A DNA stretch of 64,000 bases from PLOWO2-12-38-17 sp963709355 (GCA_963709355.1 CAVPVY010000005.1:2833451-2897450); one strand, 5' to 3'. Positions 28,773 through 37,928 are shown, counted from the stretch's first letter. A program made the numbers and translations. The notes: generated by a model not told the origin, from the sequence alone.

Positions 28773-29120
28773 GTGCCTCTTTATGTATTATTAATTATAG
28801 CATTTGTATCCCTTTTTGTTTCTGCCGCAAGTTACTTTTTTGTTAAGAAAAAGGTATTCTTATTCTCAGTAATATTATTTTATTCTTGCAGTGTTTTGTT
28901 ATCGCATTTATTACTGCTCAACCATCCAGTTATTTTTTATATAATCATAGCTCTCCTTGTTGCATTTCCAATTATATGCCTCATAATATTCGCATTTGAT
29001 GTATATTGTGCATTATTTTGTATAGACACATCCTTTGTATTTGTTGTTGTCTGGTTGTTAATGCCAGTTTATTTGATTGTAAATTTTGTTGTTTATATTA
29101 TTAGATTAATTTATGCCTGA
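28773..29120 (+). CDS. Hypothetical four-helix membrane protein upstream of lpxB
   Basis: A 115-residue, very hydrophobic protein (MPLYVLLIIAFVSLFV opening; four predicted membrane segments). It starts with GTG preceded by AAGGAGGTGAA. The last 8 nt overlap the start of lpxB, so translation is probably coupled. I do not recognise a family. Context suggests an envelope role. Confidence 0.6.
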   Translation: MPLYVLLIIAFVSLFVSAASYFFVKKKVFLFSVILFYSCSVLLSHLLLLNHPVIFYIIIALLVAFPIICLIIFAFDVYCALFCIDTSFVFVVVWLLMPVYLIVNFVVYIIRLIYA

Positions 29121-30252
29121 ATCTTACAAAAAAATATTTATCAGTGCAGGTGATACGTCTGGGGATATCCATGGCGCTAATCTTATACACTCTTTGCTTG
29201 AGAAAGACCCTGAGATAAAATTTTACGGACTGGGAAAAGAAAATATGATAAAGGCAGGTTTGCATTGTCTTCATGATATGTCTATGAAATCCCTGATGTG
29301 GTTGCATGTCCTTGCCGAGATTTCTGGCTTTTATAAAATGAAAAAGGACTGTATTTATTTCTTGAAACAAGAAAAGCCTTGTGTCGTTATATTGATTGAT
29401 TATTGCGGTTTTAATTTTTATGTAGCCAAGGCGGCGAGAAAACTAGGGATTCCCGTGATTTATTATGTAACTCCTCAACTCTGGGCGCATGGTCCGTGGC
29501 GCGTGAAAAAGATGAAGAAGCTGGTAGATAAATTGTTAGTCGTTTATCCATTTGAAAAACCATTTTATGATAATGCAGGTATTCCTGCTACTTATGTTGG
29601 ACATCCACTGTTTGATGAGATTTACAAAACAGGAATTGACGAGGGTGTTGTCTCTGAAATAAGAGACAGGCATGTTGAGACCATTGTTTCCTTTCTTCCT
29701 GGCAGCCGTAAACAGGAAGTTGTTAGATTGTTGCCTTTGTTTTTACAGTCAGCCACAGTGATACATGAAAAAATTCCTTTCGTACGATTTGTTGTTTCAT
29801 GCAGTGAAGAGCAGCATTATAATCTCATTGATTCAATAGTAAAAGAATACGGGTTGCCATGTGAGATTGTTATTGGTAAGGTTCACGAGGTAATAAAGGT
29901 GTCTGGCTTATGCATCGCAAGTGCTGGTACGGTTACGTTGCAGATTGCATATTACTCGAAACCTATGATTGTTGTTTACAAGGTGTCACCATTCATATAC
30001 TTTATAGCCAGACCATTTTTTATTACTCCTTATATTGGGCTTGTAAACAGGCTCTCTGATAAGATGATAGTTCCTGAGCGTCTCATGTACAGAAACGATT
30101 TTGCCTGGCTGGCGGAACAGGCGTTTCTGTTGCTTACTGATAATCGGAAAAAACAAACCTGCGTTGAAGAATTAACTCTGCTGATGAGCAAGATAGGAAA
30201 ACCCGGCGCATCTGAACGTGCAGCTACAGAGGTGCTAAGTTTGTTGAACTAA
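29113..30252 (+). CDS. lpxB: Lipid-A-disaccharide synthase
   Basis: A 379-residue GT19 glycosyltransferase that condenses UDP-2,3-diacylglucosamine with lipid X. Motifs: ISAGDTSGDIHGANLI (10-25), IDYCGFNF, YYVTPQLWAHGPWRVKKMK, YVGHPLFDE and SFLPGSRKQEVVRLLP. This matches LpxB throughout at normal length. Together with lptD it supports lipid A synthesis in this organism. Overlaps the small membrane protein gene upstream. Confidence 0.95.
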   Translation: MPESYKKIFISAGDTSGDIHGANLIHSLLEKDPEIKFYGLGKENMIKAGLHCLHDMSMKSLMWLHVLAEISGFYKMKKDCIYFLKQEKPCVVILIDYCGFNFYVAKAARKLGIPVIYYVTPQLWAHGPWRVKKMKKLVDKLLVVYPFEKPFYDNAGIPATYVGHPLFDEIYKTGIDEGVVSEIRDRHVETIVSFLPGSRKQEVVRLLPLFLQSATVIHEKIPFVRFVVSCSEEQHYNLIDSIVKEYGLPCEIVIGKVHEVIKVSGLCIASAGTVTLQIAYYSKPMIVVYKVSPFIYFIARPFFITPYIGLVNRLSDKMIVPERLMYRNDFAWLAEQAFLLLTDNRKKQTCVEELTLLMSKIGKPGASERAATEVLSLLN

Positions 30253-30791
30253 AATAAAAATTGTATAGAAATTTTAATATACTATTTACTCAATCATCCG
30301 CCTCTTCTCCCTCCTCATAAGCCTCATATTTTGGAGGAGATGTTTCAAAGATGCCATACCAACAAAGTCCGGGAGTATTTCCATAATTACGGCGTCTGCA
30401 ATTACTCCTGTAATATATATAATAAATGTAATCAACTTGACAAATAAAAGGTTTCTACAATATTTTAGTTTTCTTGTAGTTTTGGATAATCTCTATATCT
30501 TATTTATAGAGTCTAGAATAAAAATTGTAAAATATTAATGTATGAAAAATTATATTTCACAAAATTATGGTAAACGCCAAAAACAAGTTAACATAATAGG
30601 GTGGCTGTAAGTATTCGGCCTGCGCAAAATCCATAATCGTAAAGTTTGCGGCTATAGTGTTATCTTTCAAAATGCTTATCGTTCTGTATAAAACTATTGT
30701 ATAGCGTTTCTCTGTCTCTTTCTTGTAATATTTACAAGGCTTTTTTGTCATATATAAACCTTAAATATTCTTTAAATAAAAAGATTATCAT
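30253..30791. other. 539-bp intergenic region with a possible gene remnant
   Basis: On the minus strand, 30296 to about 30480 is open for some 60 codons, ending in VIMEILPDFVGMASLKHLL and MRREKRRMIE before a TAA at its end. There is no usable upstream ATG. It could be the C-terminus of a decayed gene, but may be chance. A 64-residue frame at 30557-30751 (minus) lacks family features. The rest is AT-rich and should carry the promoter of the CDF gene. Confidence 0.3.
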
Positions 30792-31661
30792 ATGAAGAAT
30801 AAAGGCCGTAATGCAACTATTGTTATGATTGTTTGTAATACGTTTCTTTTTGCAATCAAGATCACAGCAGGTATTACGTCAAACAGCATGGCGGTCATTT
30901 CTGATGCAGTGAATTCGGTTACCGATATTATTTCGTCAGTCGTTATATACTTTGCAGTAAAGGTTTCGGCTAAACAGGCAGATGAGGGGCACCCCTTTGG
31001 GCATCATAGGGCTGAACCTATAGCAGGATTGATTGTAGCCATCTTTGCGGGTATTTTAGGATTTGAGATATTTCGTACGTCTGTCTTCCATCTCGTAAGC
31101 CAGCATGATCACAACATTGGCATTTTCACAATCCTTGTCCTCCTCATCTCAATAGGTATGAAGTTTGTTATGTCAATATATTCTAAAAAGACGAGCCATA
31201 CTATCAACAGTCCAGCACTCCTTGCTAGTTCGGTTGATAGCAGGAATGACGTATATATTTCTGCAACCGCCTTAGTTGGGGTTATTGGTGGATTCTACGG
31301 CTATCCAAAAATGGACGATATTATGGCAATTCTTATCAGCTTCTGGGTTATCTACTCCGGCTACAAGATCGGCATTCAAAATATTGACTATCTTATGGGC
31401 AGACAGCCTGAGGCAGGCATTATGGAGGAAATTAAAGCAAAGACTTGTGCGGCTGCAGGCGTGCTCGGAATCCATGATATCCGCGCCCATTATGTGGGTA
31501 ATTATATCCATGTTGAGATTCACATATCCTTAAATCAACATTTGACGCTAACAGAGGCGCACGAGATAGGTAAAAACGTTCAGAAGGCTGTCGAAAACAT
31601 CGAAAGCATTCATAAAGCCTTTGTGCACATAGACCCAACAGGGATGACAAGTAGTATTTAA
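30792..31661 (+). CDS. Cation diffusion facilitator (CDF) family metal transporter
   Basis: A 289-residue transporter with six transmembrane helices and a cytoplasmic C-terminal domain. Metal-site motifs are visible: VISDAVNSVTDIISS on helix II and SSVDSRNDVYIS on helix V, plus the interhelical DEGHPFGHHRAEPIAG. The C-terminal domain has GVLGIHDIRAHYVGNYIHVEIHI. CDF proteins export Zn, Fe, Mn or Cd by proton antiport; the metal is undecided. No strong Shine-Dalgarno. Monocistronic. Confidence 0.92.
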   Translation: MKNKGRNATIVMIVCNTFLFAIKITAGITSNSMAVISDAVNSVTDIISSVVIYFAVKVSAKQADEGHPFGHHRAEPIAGLIVAIFAGILGFEIFRTSVFHLVSQHDHNIGIFTILVLLISIGMKFVMSIYSKKTSHTINSPALLASSVDSRNDVYISATALVGVIGGFYGYPKMDDIMAILISFWVIYSGYKIGIQNIDYLMGRQPEAGIMEEIKAKTCAAAGVLGIHDIRAHYVGNYIHVEIHISLNQHLTLTEAHEIGKNVQKAVENIESIHKAFVHIDPTGMTSSI

Positions 31662-31747
31662 ATTTAATGTACAGGATTTCAAACGATTGTGCCTCTGAGG
31701 TTAGGTGGTGGTGAAAGAAAAAGCTACGCGCCCCGCCCTTTGTCTCT

Positions 31748-31880
31748 CCCATCGTTCGACTGATCCTCCTTCGACAAGCTCAGGATGAGTAGGATTATTT
31801 CATCCTTGTATGGTGAGCGTTCGACTGAGCGTTCACGCCGAAGGACCTGTCGAACCATCACGCCGAAGACTCACGACGAA
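31748..31880. repeat. Dispersed TTCGAC-type intergenic repeat
   Basis: Contains several inverted copies of TTCGAC/GTCGAA cores (gttcgactgatcc, ccttcgacaagctcagg, gcgttcgactgagcgttc, gaaggacctgtcgaacc). This resembles the palindromic TTCGACAAGCTCAGG intergenic elements spread through many bacterial genomes. It sits at the 5' edge of a broken gene and may have mediated the rearrangement. Confidence 0.45.
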
Positions 31881-32264
31881 GTCCAAAATCCAAAATTGGA
31901 TAAGGCGGAATTTGTCCAGAAGACCGTGAAACTCCAGATGCCGTTTATTGCAAATAATGGGCAGGTGTATGAACAGGTAATCTTTTATGCAAAGATATTT
32001 GGTGGGACGGTGTTTGTGACGAAGGATGGCGAGATCGTGTATTCATTGCCAATGAATTGTTCGGAGTTGAGAGTTCAAGATTCGGAGTGCAGGGTTGAAT
32101 TGCATTCGCCCCGTGAAATTTCCCCTGTAAAAAGAGGAGACTTCGTCGTGAGCAAGCAGTCGAACGATAAAGGGGTTTGTAATAAACCCCCAAACCCCAA
32201 CAACAAGAACGAAACACACCTCAGGTCCATCTTAATAGAGGAGAGTATCCTGGCGATATTATGA
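31785..32264 (+). pseudogene. N-terminal fragment of an SBBP-repeat (DUF7948-type) secreted protein
   Basis: The 159-residue frame contains PFIANNGQVYEQVIFYAK and IFGGTVFVTKDGEIVYSLP, the N-terminal domain found before SBBP beta-propeller repeats in large secreted proteins. After YSLP the sequence turns into low-complexity Asn/Pro/Lys text with no homology feel. The many hundreds of residues expected downstream are missing, and the first 30 residues come from the TTCGAC repeat. The gene is therefore a remnant. The domain name is from memory; the broken structure is directly visible. Confidence 0.65.
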
Positions 32265-32571
32265 AAGGGCTCTGATCGGCAGTCAGGTAGTGGTGTATGC
32301 AGTGAAAATAGAGGTACTGGAGTATTATCACGGGATGTTGAATAAACACATAGACCTTACAGACAGCAGGGTATTTAAAAGATTGTGTTAAAAAATCGAA
32401 AAAAATGTTGTTTTTTCCCCTCTGTTATGTTACTTAATATTACGGAAATTTGAAACAATTGAACGATTTTTATGGGTTCGCCTTGCTTAATCCATCTATG
32501 ACTATTAAAAAGCTATCAAATTCATACTATATTTATACCATGTAAATGAAAAGAAAGGAGTGTCTTTAGTT

Positions 32572-35139
32572 ATGATTACATTGCGGTTGTTGGGCATAGG
32601 TAACGTGGCGGTAAGGGTTACATCCAATCGCTCAAGGCTGGTTCAATCTGGCAGATTGTGCCGCACACTCAGGTTATTGAGCCTGTTTTTCTTCCTCATC
32701 ATGCCGTCATTATTTCTTGCAGATACGGCAGATGCTGCATGGGGGACGACCACGGTGGATAATACGAGCTCTGCTGATACGGGGCAGTATACCTCCATAG
32801 CGGTGGGGACGTCAGGTGCAGCATATATCAGTTATTATGATGTTACGAACACCAACCTCATGTATACCACGAACGTCAGCGGCTCGTGGGGAACGAGCAC
32901 ACTCGATAGCGCTGGAAACGTAGGCAAGTACACCTCCATAGAGGTAGGGACGTCAGGTGCAGCATATATCAGTTATTATGGTAGTAGTAACGGTGCCCTC
33001 ATGTATGCCACGAACGTCTCAGGCTCGTGGGGGACGACCACGGTGGATACTACGGGAGATACGGGGTGGTATACCTCCATAGCTGTGGGGACGTCAGGCG
33101 CAGCATATATCAGTTATTATGATGTTACGAACAGCGCCCTCATGTATGCCACGAACGTCTCAGGCTCGTGGGGGACGACCACGGTGGATAATACGGGAGA
33201 TACGGGGCATTATACCTCCATAGCGGTGGGGACGTCAGGTGCGGCATATATCAGTTATTATGATGTTACGAACAGCGCCCTCATGTATGCCACGAACGTC
33301 TCAGGCTCGTGGGGGACGACCACGGTGGATAATACGGGAGACACGGGGCAGGATACCTCCATAGCGGTGGGGACGTCAGGCGCAGCATATATCAGTTATC
33401 GAGATGTTACGAACACCAACCTCATGTATGCCACGAACGTCTCAGGCTCGTGGGGGACGACCACGGTGGATAATACTGGAGATACGGGGTGGTTTACCTC
33501 CATAGCGGTGGGGACGTCAGGTGCAGCATATATCAGTTATCATGATGATACTGATACGAGCGAAGCCCTCAAGTATGCCACGAACGTCTCAGGCTCGTGG
33601 GTGAAGACCACGGTGGATAGTACTGGAGATACGGGGTGGTATACCTCCATAGCGGTGGGGGCGTCAGGTGCGGCATATATCAGTTATTATGATAATACGA
33701 ACGACGACCTCGAGTATGCCGCCAATCCAACCCATACAGCGGTTACGGGCGCGGCATCTGGAGTTAGCACAAGCGGGGCTACACTCGGTGGTACGGCAAA
33801 TGCGACAGGGCTTAATACAACGGCCTATTTTCAATATGGCGTAACAAGCGGTTCATACACAGGCACCTCGTCCACACAGTCGGTGAGCGGCACAAGCGAT
33901 ACGGCGGTAAGTATTGCGCTGAGCGGGTTAAACGCATCAACGACGTACGACTATCGCCTGGCGAATCAGCATTTTACCAATCTTGTGTACGGCAGCGAGG
34001 CGTCATTTACCACTTCGGGCACGGCTCCTGAACCGACTCCTATCCCAGAAACCCTCACCGTAACCTCCACCAATCCGGCAAATGGCGCTGCGGATGTTGC
34101 GGTGACAACAACGGTCTCCGCGACGTTCTCGCTGTTAGTAAACGAATCAACAGTTACTACAAATACTTTCACGCTCAGTGACGGCATTAGTTTTGTGGGC
34201 GGAGAGGTGAGCACTAACGGTGCGACGGTAACGTTTACTCCGTTATTGAGCCTTGTGAATAACACAACATACACGGCAACCCTTACAACAGATATAAGGG
34301 CGGCAAACTTCGAAGGCACGCAGATGACCTCCAATTATACGTGGAGTTTCACCACGATAGCAGGAACACCAACGGAGACTCCGACACCAACGCCAACAGA
34401 GACACCAACGCCAACAGAGACACCAACGCCAACAGAGACACCAACGCCAACAGAGACGCCAACGCCAACAGAGACGCCAACGCCAACAGAGACGCCAACG
34501 CCAGCTTGCGCAGGCATTATTGCTGGTCAGGTGGCGGATGCAGTAACAGGCGATCCGATTGCTGGCGCTACGGTAGTATATGGCGTAGTCGCACCGCCTC
34601 CAGATATAGGTGATATAATTGCTAGCACAACGACGAACGCACAGGGCGTTTATTCATTCCAAGGTGTTGATTGCGGCAGTTATGCTGTTGCGGCAGACGC
34701 AAATGGTTATTCAAGGTCATTAACGGATAATTTCGCAGCACCGGTTGCGGTGGTTGATGATGAAACAACACAGGCTGACTTTGCATTGGAGCCAGAAGGA
34801 GCGCCAACACCAACGCTAACACCAACACCAACACCAGTTACATGCGATGTTGCAACAGCAATATCTGCGCCAGCTTCAGTTACAGTAACGAAGGGCGACA
34901 GCACGGAAGTAACTGTGACGGTAACAGGCGAAGATGGTTGCGCGGTGGTTGGTGATAAGTTGAAGGCAACTTCCAGCAACACAAGTATAGCTACTGTTTC
35001 ACCGTCTAAGGTGACGACAGACGCTAATGGTCAGGCAACATTCACGATTACAGGCAACAAGAATGGTTCAGCAAAGGTAAAGTTCACTGAAAAAACGGCT
35101 AACCTGAAGACAAAGACAACGGTAGATGTAACGAAATAA
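32572..35139 (+). CDS. Large secreted repeat protein (tandem 47-residue repeats, Ig-like, TPTPTE linker, CarboxypepD_reg, Big_1)
   Basis: An 855-residue exported protein. A basic N-terminus and hydrophobic segment (LLSLFFFLIMPSLFLADTADA) give a signal peptide. Then come seven near-identical ~47-residue repeats (YTSIAVGTSGAAYISYYDV, ALMYATNVSGSWGTTTVD) and an Ig/Fn-like region (GAASGVSTSGATLGGTANA). A Big-5-type domain (STNPANGAADVAVTTTVSATF) precedes a TPTPTE linker, a carboxypeptidase-regulatory-like domain (GIIAGQVADAVTGDPIAGATV) and a C-terminal invasin/Big_1-like domain. The ATG at 32572 lies 11 nt after AAAGGAG; a GTG at 32560 abuts it too closely. Likely a cell-surface or matrix protein. 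Confidence 0.8.
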   Translation: MITLRLLGIGNVAVRVTSNRSRLVQSGRLCRTLRLLSLFFFLIMPSLFLADTADAAWGTTTVDNTSSADTGQYTSIAVGTSGAAYISYYDVTNTNLMYTTNVSGSWGTSTLDSAGNVGKYTSIEVGTSGAAYISYYGSSNGALMYATNVSGSWGTTTVDTTGDTGWYTSIAVGTSGAAYISYYDVTNSALMYATNVSGSWGTTTVDNTGDTGHYTSIAVGTSGAAYISYYDVTNSALMYATNVSGSWGTTTVDNTGDTGQDTSIAVGTSGAAYISYRDVTNTNLMYATNVSGSWGTTTVDNTGDTGWFTSIAVGTSGAAYISYHDDTDTSEALKYATNVSGSWVKTTVDSTGDTGWYTSIAVGASGAAYISYYDNTNDDLEYAANPTHTAVTGAASGVSTSGATLGGTANATGLNTTAYFQYGVTSGSYTGTSSTQSVSGTSDTAVSIALSGLNASTTYDYRLANQHFTNLVYGSEASFTTSGTAPEPTPIPETLTVTSTNPANGAADVAVTTTVSATFSLLVNESTVTTNTFTLSDGISFVGGEVSTNGATVTFTPLLSLVNNTTYTATLTTDIRAANFEGTQMTSNYTWSFTTIAGTPTETPTPTPTETPTPTETPTPTETPTPTETPTPTETPTPTETPTPACAGIIAGQVADAVTGDPIAGATVVYGVVAPPPDIGDIIASTTTNAQGVYSFQGVDCGSYAVAADANGYSRSLTDNFAAPVAVVDDETTQADFALEPEGAPTPTLTPTPTPVTCDVATAISAPASVTVTKGDSTEVTVTVTGEDGCAVVGDKLKATSSNTSIATVSPSKVTTDANGQATFTITGNKNGSAKVKFTEKTANLKTKTTVDVTK
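32740..33729 (+). repeat. Seven tandem 141-bp coding repeats
   Basis: Units start at 32740, 32887, 33028, 33169, 33310, 33451 and 33598. The spacing is 141 bp, except after the first and sixth units, where it is 147 bp. Units 3-6 are almost identical at the DNA level, including synonymous sites (ggctcgtgggggacgacca recurs), indicating recent amplification or gene conversion. Confidence 0.95.
34369..34503 (+). repeat. 18-bp microrepeat encoding TPTPTE linker
   Basis: About seven copies of the unit acaccaacgccaacagag encode Thr-Pro-Glu repeats separating two domain groups of the secreted protein. The exact copy number is prone to slippage and assembly error. A similar short TPTPTP stretch recurs at 34801-34840. 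Confidence 0.9.
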
Positions 35140-35172
35140 AATAATTGCTGACCATACATTAGTTGATTAGTT

Positions 35173-35219
35173 AAGAAAAGGGGTGTCATGCCGAGAGGTG
35201 TGACGCCCCTTTTCTTTTT
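35173..35219 (+). terminator. Strong terminator between the secreted repeat protein and rmlD-like gene
   Basis: Arms AAGAAAAGGGGTGTCA and TGACGCCCCTTTTCTT pair over 16 bp with one G-U position, around a 12-nt loop, and end in TTTT. It lies 34 nt after the stop on the plus strand. The A-rich left arm would also serve the convergent minus-strand gene. Confidence 0.88.
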
Positions 35220-35272
35220 GTTGTAATGTATAAAATTTAGACTGAATTTTGCATTCAACCGCTAGTTGTTAC

Positions 35273-36268
35273 TTAGCAGGCAATAGGTATTTGATAAAGA
35301 CATGCGTGAATCTGTTCTGGATGAAAGGTCATGTGCTCTGGGCGTTCATAATGCCAATCCTTCCCATCGGGAACGTGATGTTCCAGATAGGGCCATTTGC
35401 GAAATGGGTCGAGCCCTAAAACATGGATGAGTTTTTTATTGCTCATTGTAACATTTCCTGCCCTCGGCGGGATTGGACCAGCTTCTGTGCGCATACATCC
35501 CTTGAGTAAATGCGGGGCATAACCGCCTACCTTATTTACTATCTGTCCAATCTGATAAAGTGTGAGGTGCCTGTGTGAACCAAAATGATATATGCCGCTA
35601 ATATGTTTCTTTTCAAGTGTAATCTCAACAACCATATTGAAGTCTTCGCAATAAAAAGGTGACCTAACTTCGTCAAAGTATAATGTCGCAGGATTATTCT
35701 TTTTAAATCGGGACTGTATCCAGTCAATTGCCCCTGCATGACCATTAACACTTATTCCCATGGGAAGCGATATACGGAAGATTGCTGCAGAAGGGTATCT
35801 GAGTGTAATAATTTCCTCTGCAATAGCCATTGTTTTACCATAGACAGTAACGGGGGCTGCAGGGTCTTCTTCTGTGTATAAGCCGTCTTGTTTACCTGGG
35901 AATACTAAGTCGGTGGAAAGGTGAATCATCCTGACATCATGCTTTCCAATCGTTTCCAGGACATTTAAGACTGACTGTACATTTACACGGTAGGCAAGCA
36001 CTGGATTCATTTCACATGATTTCAGGGCACAAGACCCGGCGCCATTTAAAACAGATTTGAATTTTTTTTGCCTTATTAAATTGGTAAGTCCCTTACGATC
36101 TTCTATATCGAGTGGAATAATTCCTTCGCCTCGAAGCGGCCAGTACCGAACAGGTCTTATGGCTATGACGTGGTCAGGGTATTTCGAGTGGAAATACTTG
36201 TATGCACTGTAACCGGGAACGCCGGTTACACCTGTGATTAAAAGAGGCAAAAAAGAAGGTAGAGTCAT
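35273..36268 (-). CDS. RmlD-like NAD(P)-dependent sugar-nucleotide reductase (SDR family)
   Basis: A 331-residue extended-SDR protein of the RmlD substrate-binding family. It has a Rossmann motif LITGVTGVPGYSAY near the N-terminus, IHLSTDLVFPGKQDGLYTEED, and the catalytic YxxxK in VYGKTMAIAEEI. RmlD proper is ~290 residues and reduces dTDP-4-dehydrorhamnose; here the C-terminus is longer (WHYERPEHMTFHPEQ). No other rhamnose genes are adjacent, so the substrate is uncertain. Confidence 0.82.
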   Translation of the reverse strand: MTLPSFLPLLITGVTGVPGYSAYKYFHSKYPDHVIAIRPVRYWPLRGEGIIPLDIEDRKGLTNLIRQKKFKSVLNGAGSCALKSCEMNPVLAYRVNVQSVLNVLETIGKHDVRMIHLSTDLVFPGKQDGLYTEEDPAAPVTVYGKTMAIAEEIITLRYPSAAIFRISLPMGISVNGHAGAIDWIQSRFKKNNPATLYFDEVRSPFYCEDFNMVVEITLEKKHISGIYHFGSHRHLTLYQIGQIVNKVGGYAPHLLKGCMRTEAGPIPPRAGNVTMSNKKLIHVLGLDPFRKWPYLEHHVPDGKDWHYERPEHMTFHPEQIHACLYQIPIAC

Positions 36269-36414
36269 AGTATATCTAAAATTGATTAATAAAGTCCTTT
36301 TGGATTAGAACCAACGACATAAACAATATCTTTTCTATTTCCTCATATGCCAAGTAAATGGTAATTCGTAATACTTTTTTGTTCTTTTCCAATTTTTACC
36401 CTCCTAATGAATTA

Positions 36415-37322
36415 GGTGATTATAAAAGATTTGACACTAAAAAGCACAACTTACGAACGATTAAGTGAAATAAAATATTATGTCTATTGTTATATCTAAA
36501 TTCCATTTCTTTCAGGTAAAGAGGAAAGTATTCTTTAGATACACCATGGAACTTAATAAGTCTTTCTTTAGCATAACTCCAGAAGCCTTCGAGGCCATTA
36601 ATGTATACTTTACCTGAGGCGAACATTTTACCATGATCGATCCTGAGATGTCTATAGCCACAAAACATAAGTGTATCATAGCTTTTAAATTTATCAGTAT
36701 ACACGATAGAGCCGCGTCTGACAGTCTTAATAGTCATATTAAGGATAGATTCTGCCGTAACATCCTTAATGATATTAACCTTAACCACCCCGTTTCGCTC
36801 CAAAATACCGAATACCGGGACTTTATTATATGCCCCTCTACCCCGCTTGCCCTTACGTCTACCACCAAAATATGTCTCATCAAGCTCTATCTCACCATAA
36901 AGAAGTTCCTGGGCATCCTTATCGCTTGCTATAATGGACTTCCTAATAATATTTACCGCTTTATGTACCGTTGGATAACTAAGCTTTACCTGCTGGGCTA
37001 TCTTTCTTGCAGAAAGGTCAAGTTCAAAAAGCTTTATTATCCACAGCCACTTCTTATACGGTATTTTAACCTCGTTTATCCATCTGTTACTAAAGTCGTG
37101 AAACGTATATCCACACCGTTTACAACGGTATTTTTTACCTATAATCCGATATACTTTACGAGTCGTACATCGTGTACAAAAAACAAGGCTATTTTTCCAA
37201 CAGTATTTCTTGAAAAACAACCGTGCCTTATTCTCTGTTTTCCCTACTATTTCAAAGGTGTTTACGTCCATTTGACACTATTATACCTTCTACTTTTTAG
37301 TGTCAAATCTTTTATAATCACC
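36415..37322 (-). mobile_element. Intact IS1595-family insertion sequence with 8-bp target duplication
   Basis: 908 bp bounded by perfect terminal inverted repeats of about 30 bp, beginning GGTGATTATAAAAGATTTG at each end. The 8-bp direct repeat atgaatta occurs immediately outside both ends (36407-36414 and 37323-37330), the size typical of IS1595. One complete transposase fills the element. The perfect target duplication indicates recent insertion into an already decaying repeat-protein gene. Confidence 0.96.
36420..37271 (-). CDS. IS1595-family (ISXO2-like) transposase
   Basis: A 283-residue full-length transposase. An N-terminal zinc ribbon (FCTRCTTRKVY...YRCKRCGYTF, ~31-56) is followed by a helix-turn-helix (SARKIAQQVKLSYPTVHKA). 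The DDE-type catalytic core has GEIELDETYFGG, SIVYTDKFKSYDTL and YINGLEGFWSYAKERL, then FRYNNRHN. The element ends lie 5 and 51 nt outside the gene. Nothing suggests inactivation. Confidence 0.95.
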   Translation of the reverse strand: MDVNTFEIVGKTENKARLFFKKYCWKNSLVFCTRCTTRKVYRIIGKKYRCKRCGYTFHDFSNRWINEVKIPYKKWLWIIKLFELDLSARKIAQQVKLSYPTVHKAVNIIRKSIIASDKDAQELLYGEIELDETYFGGRRKGKRGRGAYNKVPVFGILERNGVVKVNIIKDVTAESILNMTIKTVRRGSIVYTDKFKSYDTLMFCGYRHLRIDHGKMFASGKVYINGLEGFWSYAKERLIKFHGVSKEYFPLYLKEMEFRYNNRHNILFHLIVRKLCFLVSNLL

Positions 37323-37928
37323 ATGAATTATAATGCCGTTATCACCGATTGCAAAGATATTGTTATTATCAATACCACAAATCTTTCTAAGCCAGTTGTT
37401 GGTATTGCTTAACCGGCTTGTCCATTTAACTTCATCATAGTGTAAGATAATATCATCGAGTCTTTTGTTAGTGATTTGAACTGATTCTTCCCATATTTTT
37501 CCATTGTAATGTAATATTATGCTATAAACACCTACTGCACAAACATTGCTCTTACTACTGCCCCCAATTCCGTAAAGCAAATGGTAATTCCGCTATTTTG
37601 TTAGGTCCACTTCTCGCCATTGTAGAATAATGGCTTTCCTAGAGAGCCAGAAACGAATATATGGTTTTCATCAAATCCCCAAAGAATGCTTAACCAATTG
37701 TTTACATCGAGCATCTGCATTTTCTATTCTGTGCCATTATAATAAAAGATAGTTCCATGGTCTCCTGTAATGTAGATATTATGCGGGCTGCTTCCACAGA
37801 TACTATTCAACCTGTATGGAATACGACTTTCCTGATGAGTCCATGAAGTGCCGTCGTAGTGGAGTATAGTACCTTTATCACCAATAACAAGAATTAAAAA
37901 CAAGTTAAAGAAGGTCTTCTTTAACATT

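Larger units (their letters stand above)
36280..37927 (-). pseudogene. Decayed beta-propeller-like repeat gene, interrupted by IS1595
   Basis: Outside the IS, minus-strand fragments carry the repeated pattern GDKGTILHYDGTSW, SICGSSPHNIYITGDHGTI, WLSILWGFDENHIFVSGS and KICGIDNNNIFAIGDNGI. This is a ~45-50-residue repeat ending in HYNGxxW, as in secreted propeller-like proteins. In-frame stops after YYNGTE and EKWT and a frame change before 37580 show decay independent of the IS. Left of the IS only a short tail (VVGSNPKGLY before a stop) remains recognisable. The start near 37927 (MLKKTFFNLFLILVIG) lacks a full signal peptide and family N-terminus. Confidence 0.7.

Noticed and set aside
30557..30751. 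Minus-strand frame of 64 codons between lpxB and the CDF gene
   Set aside because: No ribosome binding site and no recognisable pattern.
34369..34503. Could the 18-bp array be a CRISPR?
   Set aside because: There are no spacers; the units are contiguous and in frame with the protein.
34335..34613. Frames on both strands across the TPTPTE microrepeat
   Set aside because: Any frame through an 18-bp repeat stays open; these are shadows of the secreted protein gene.
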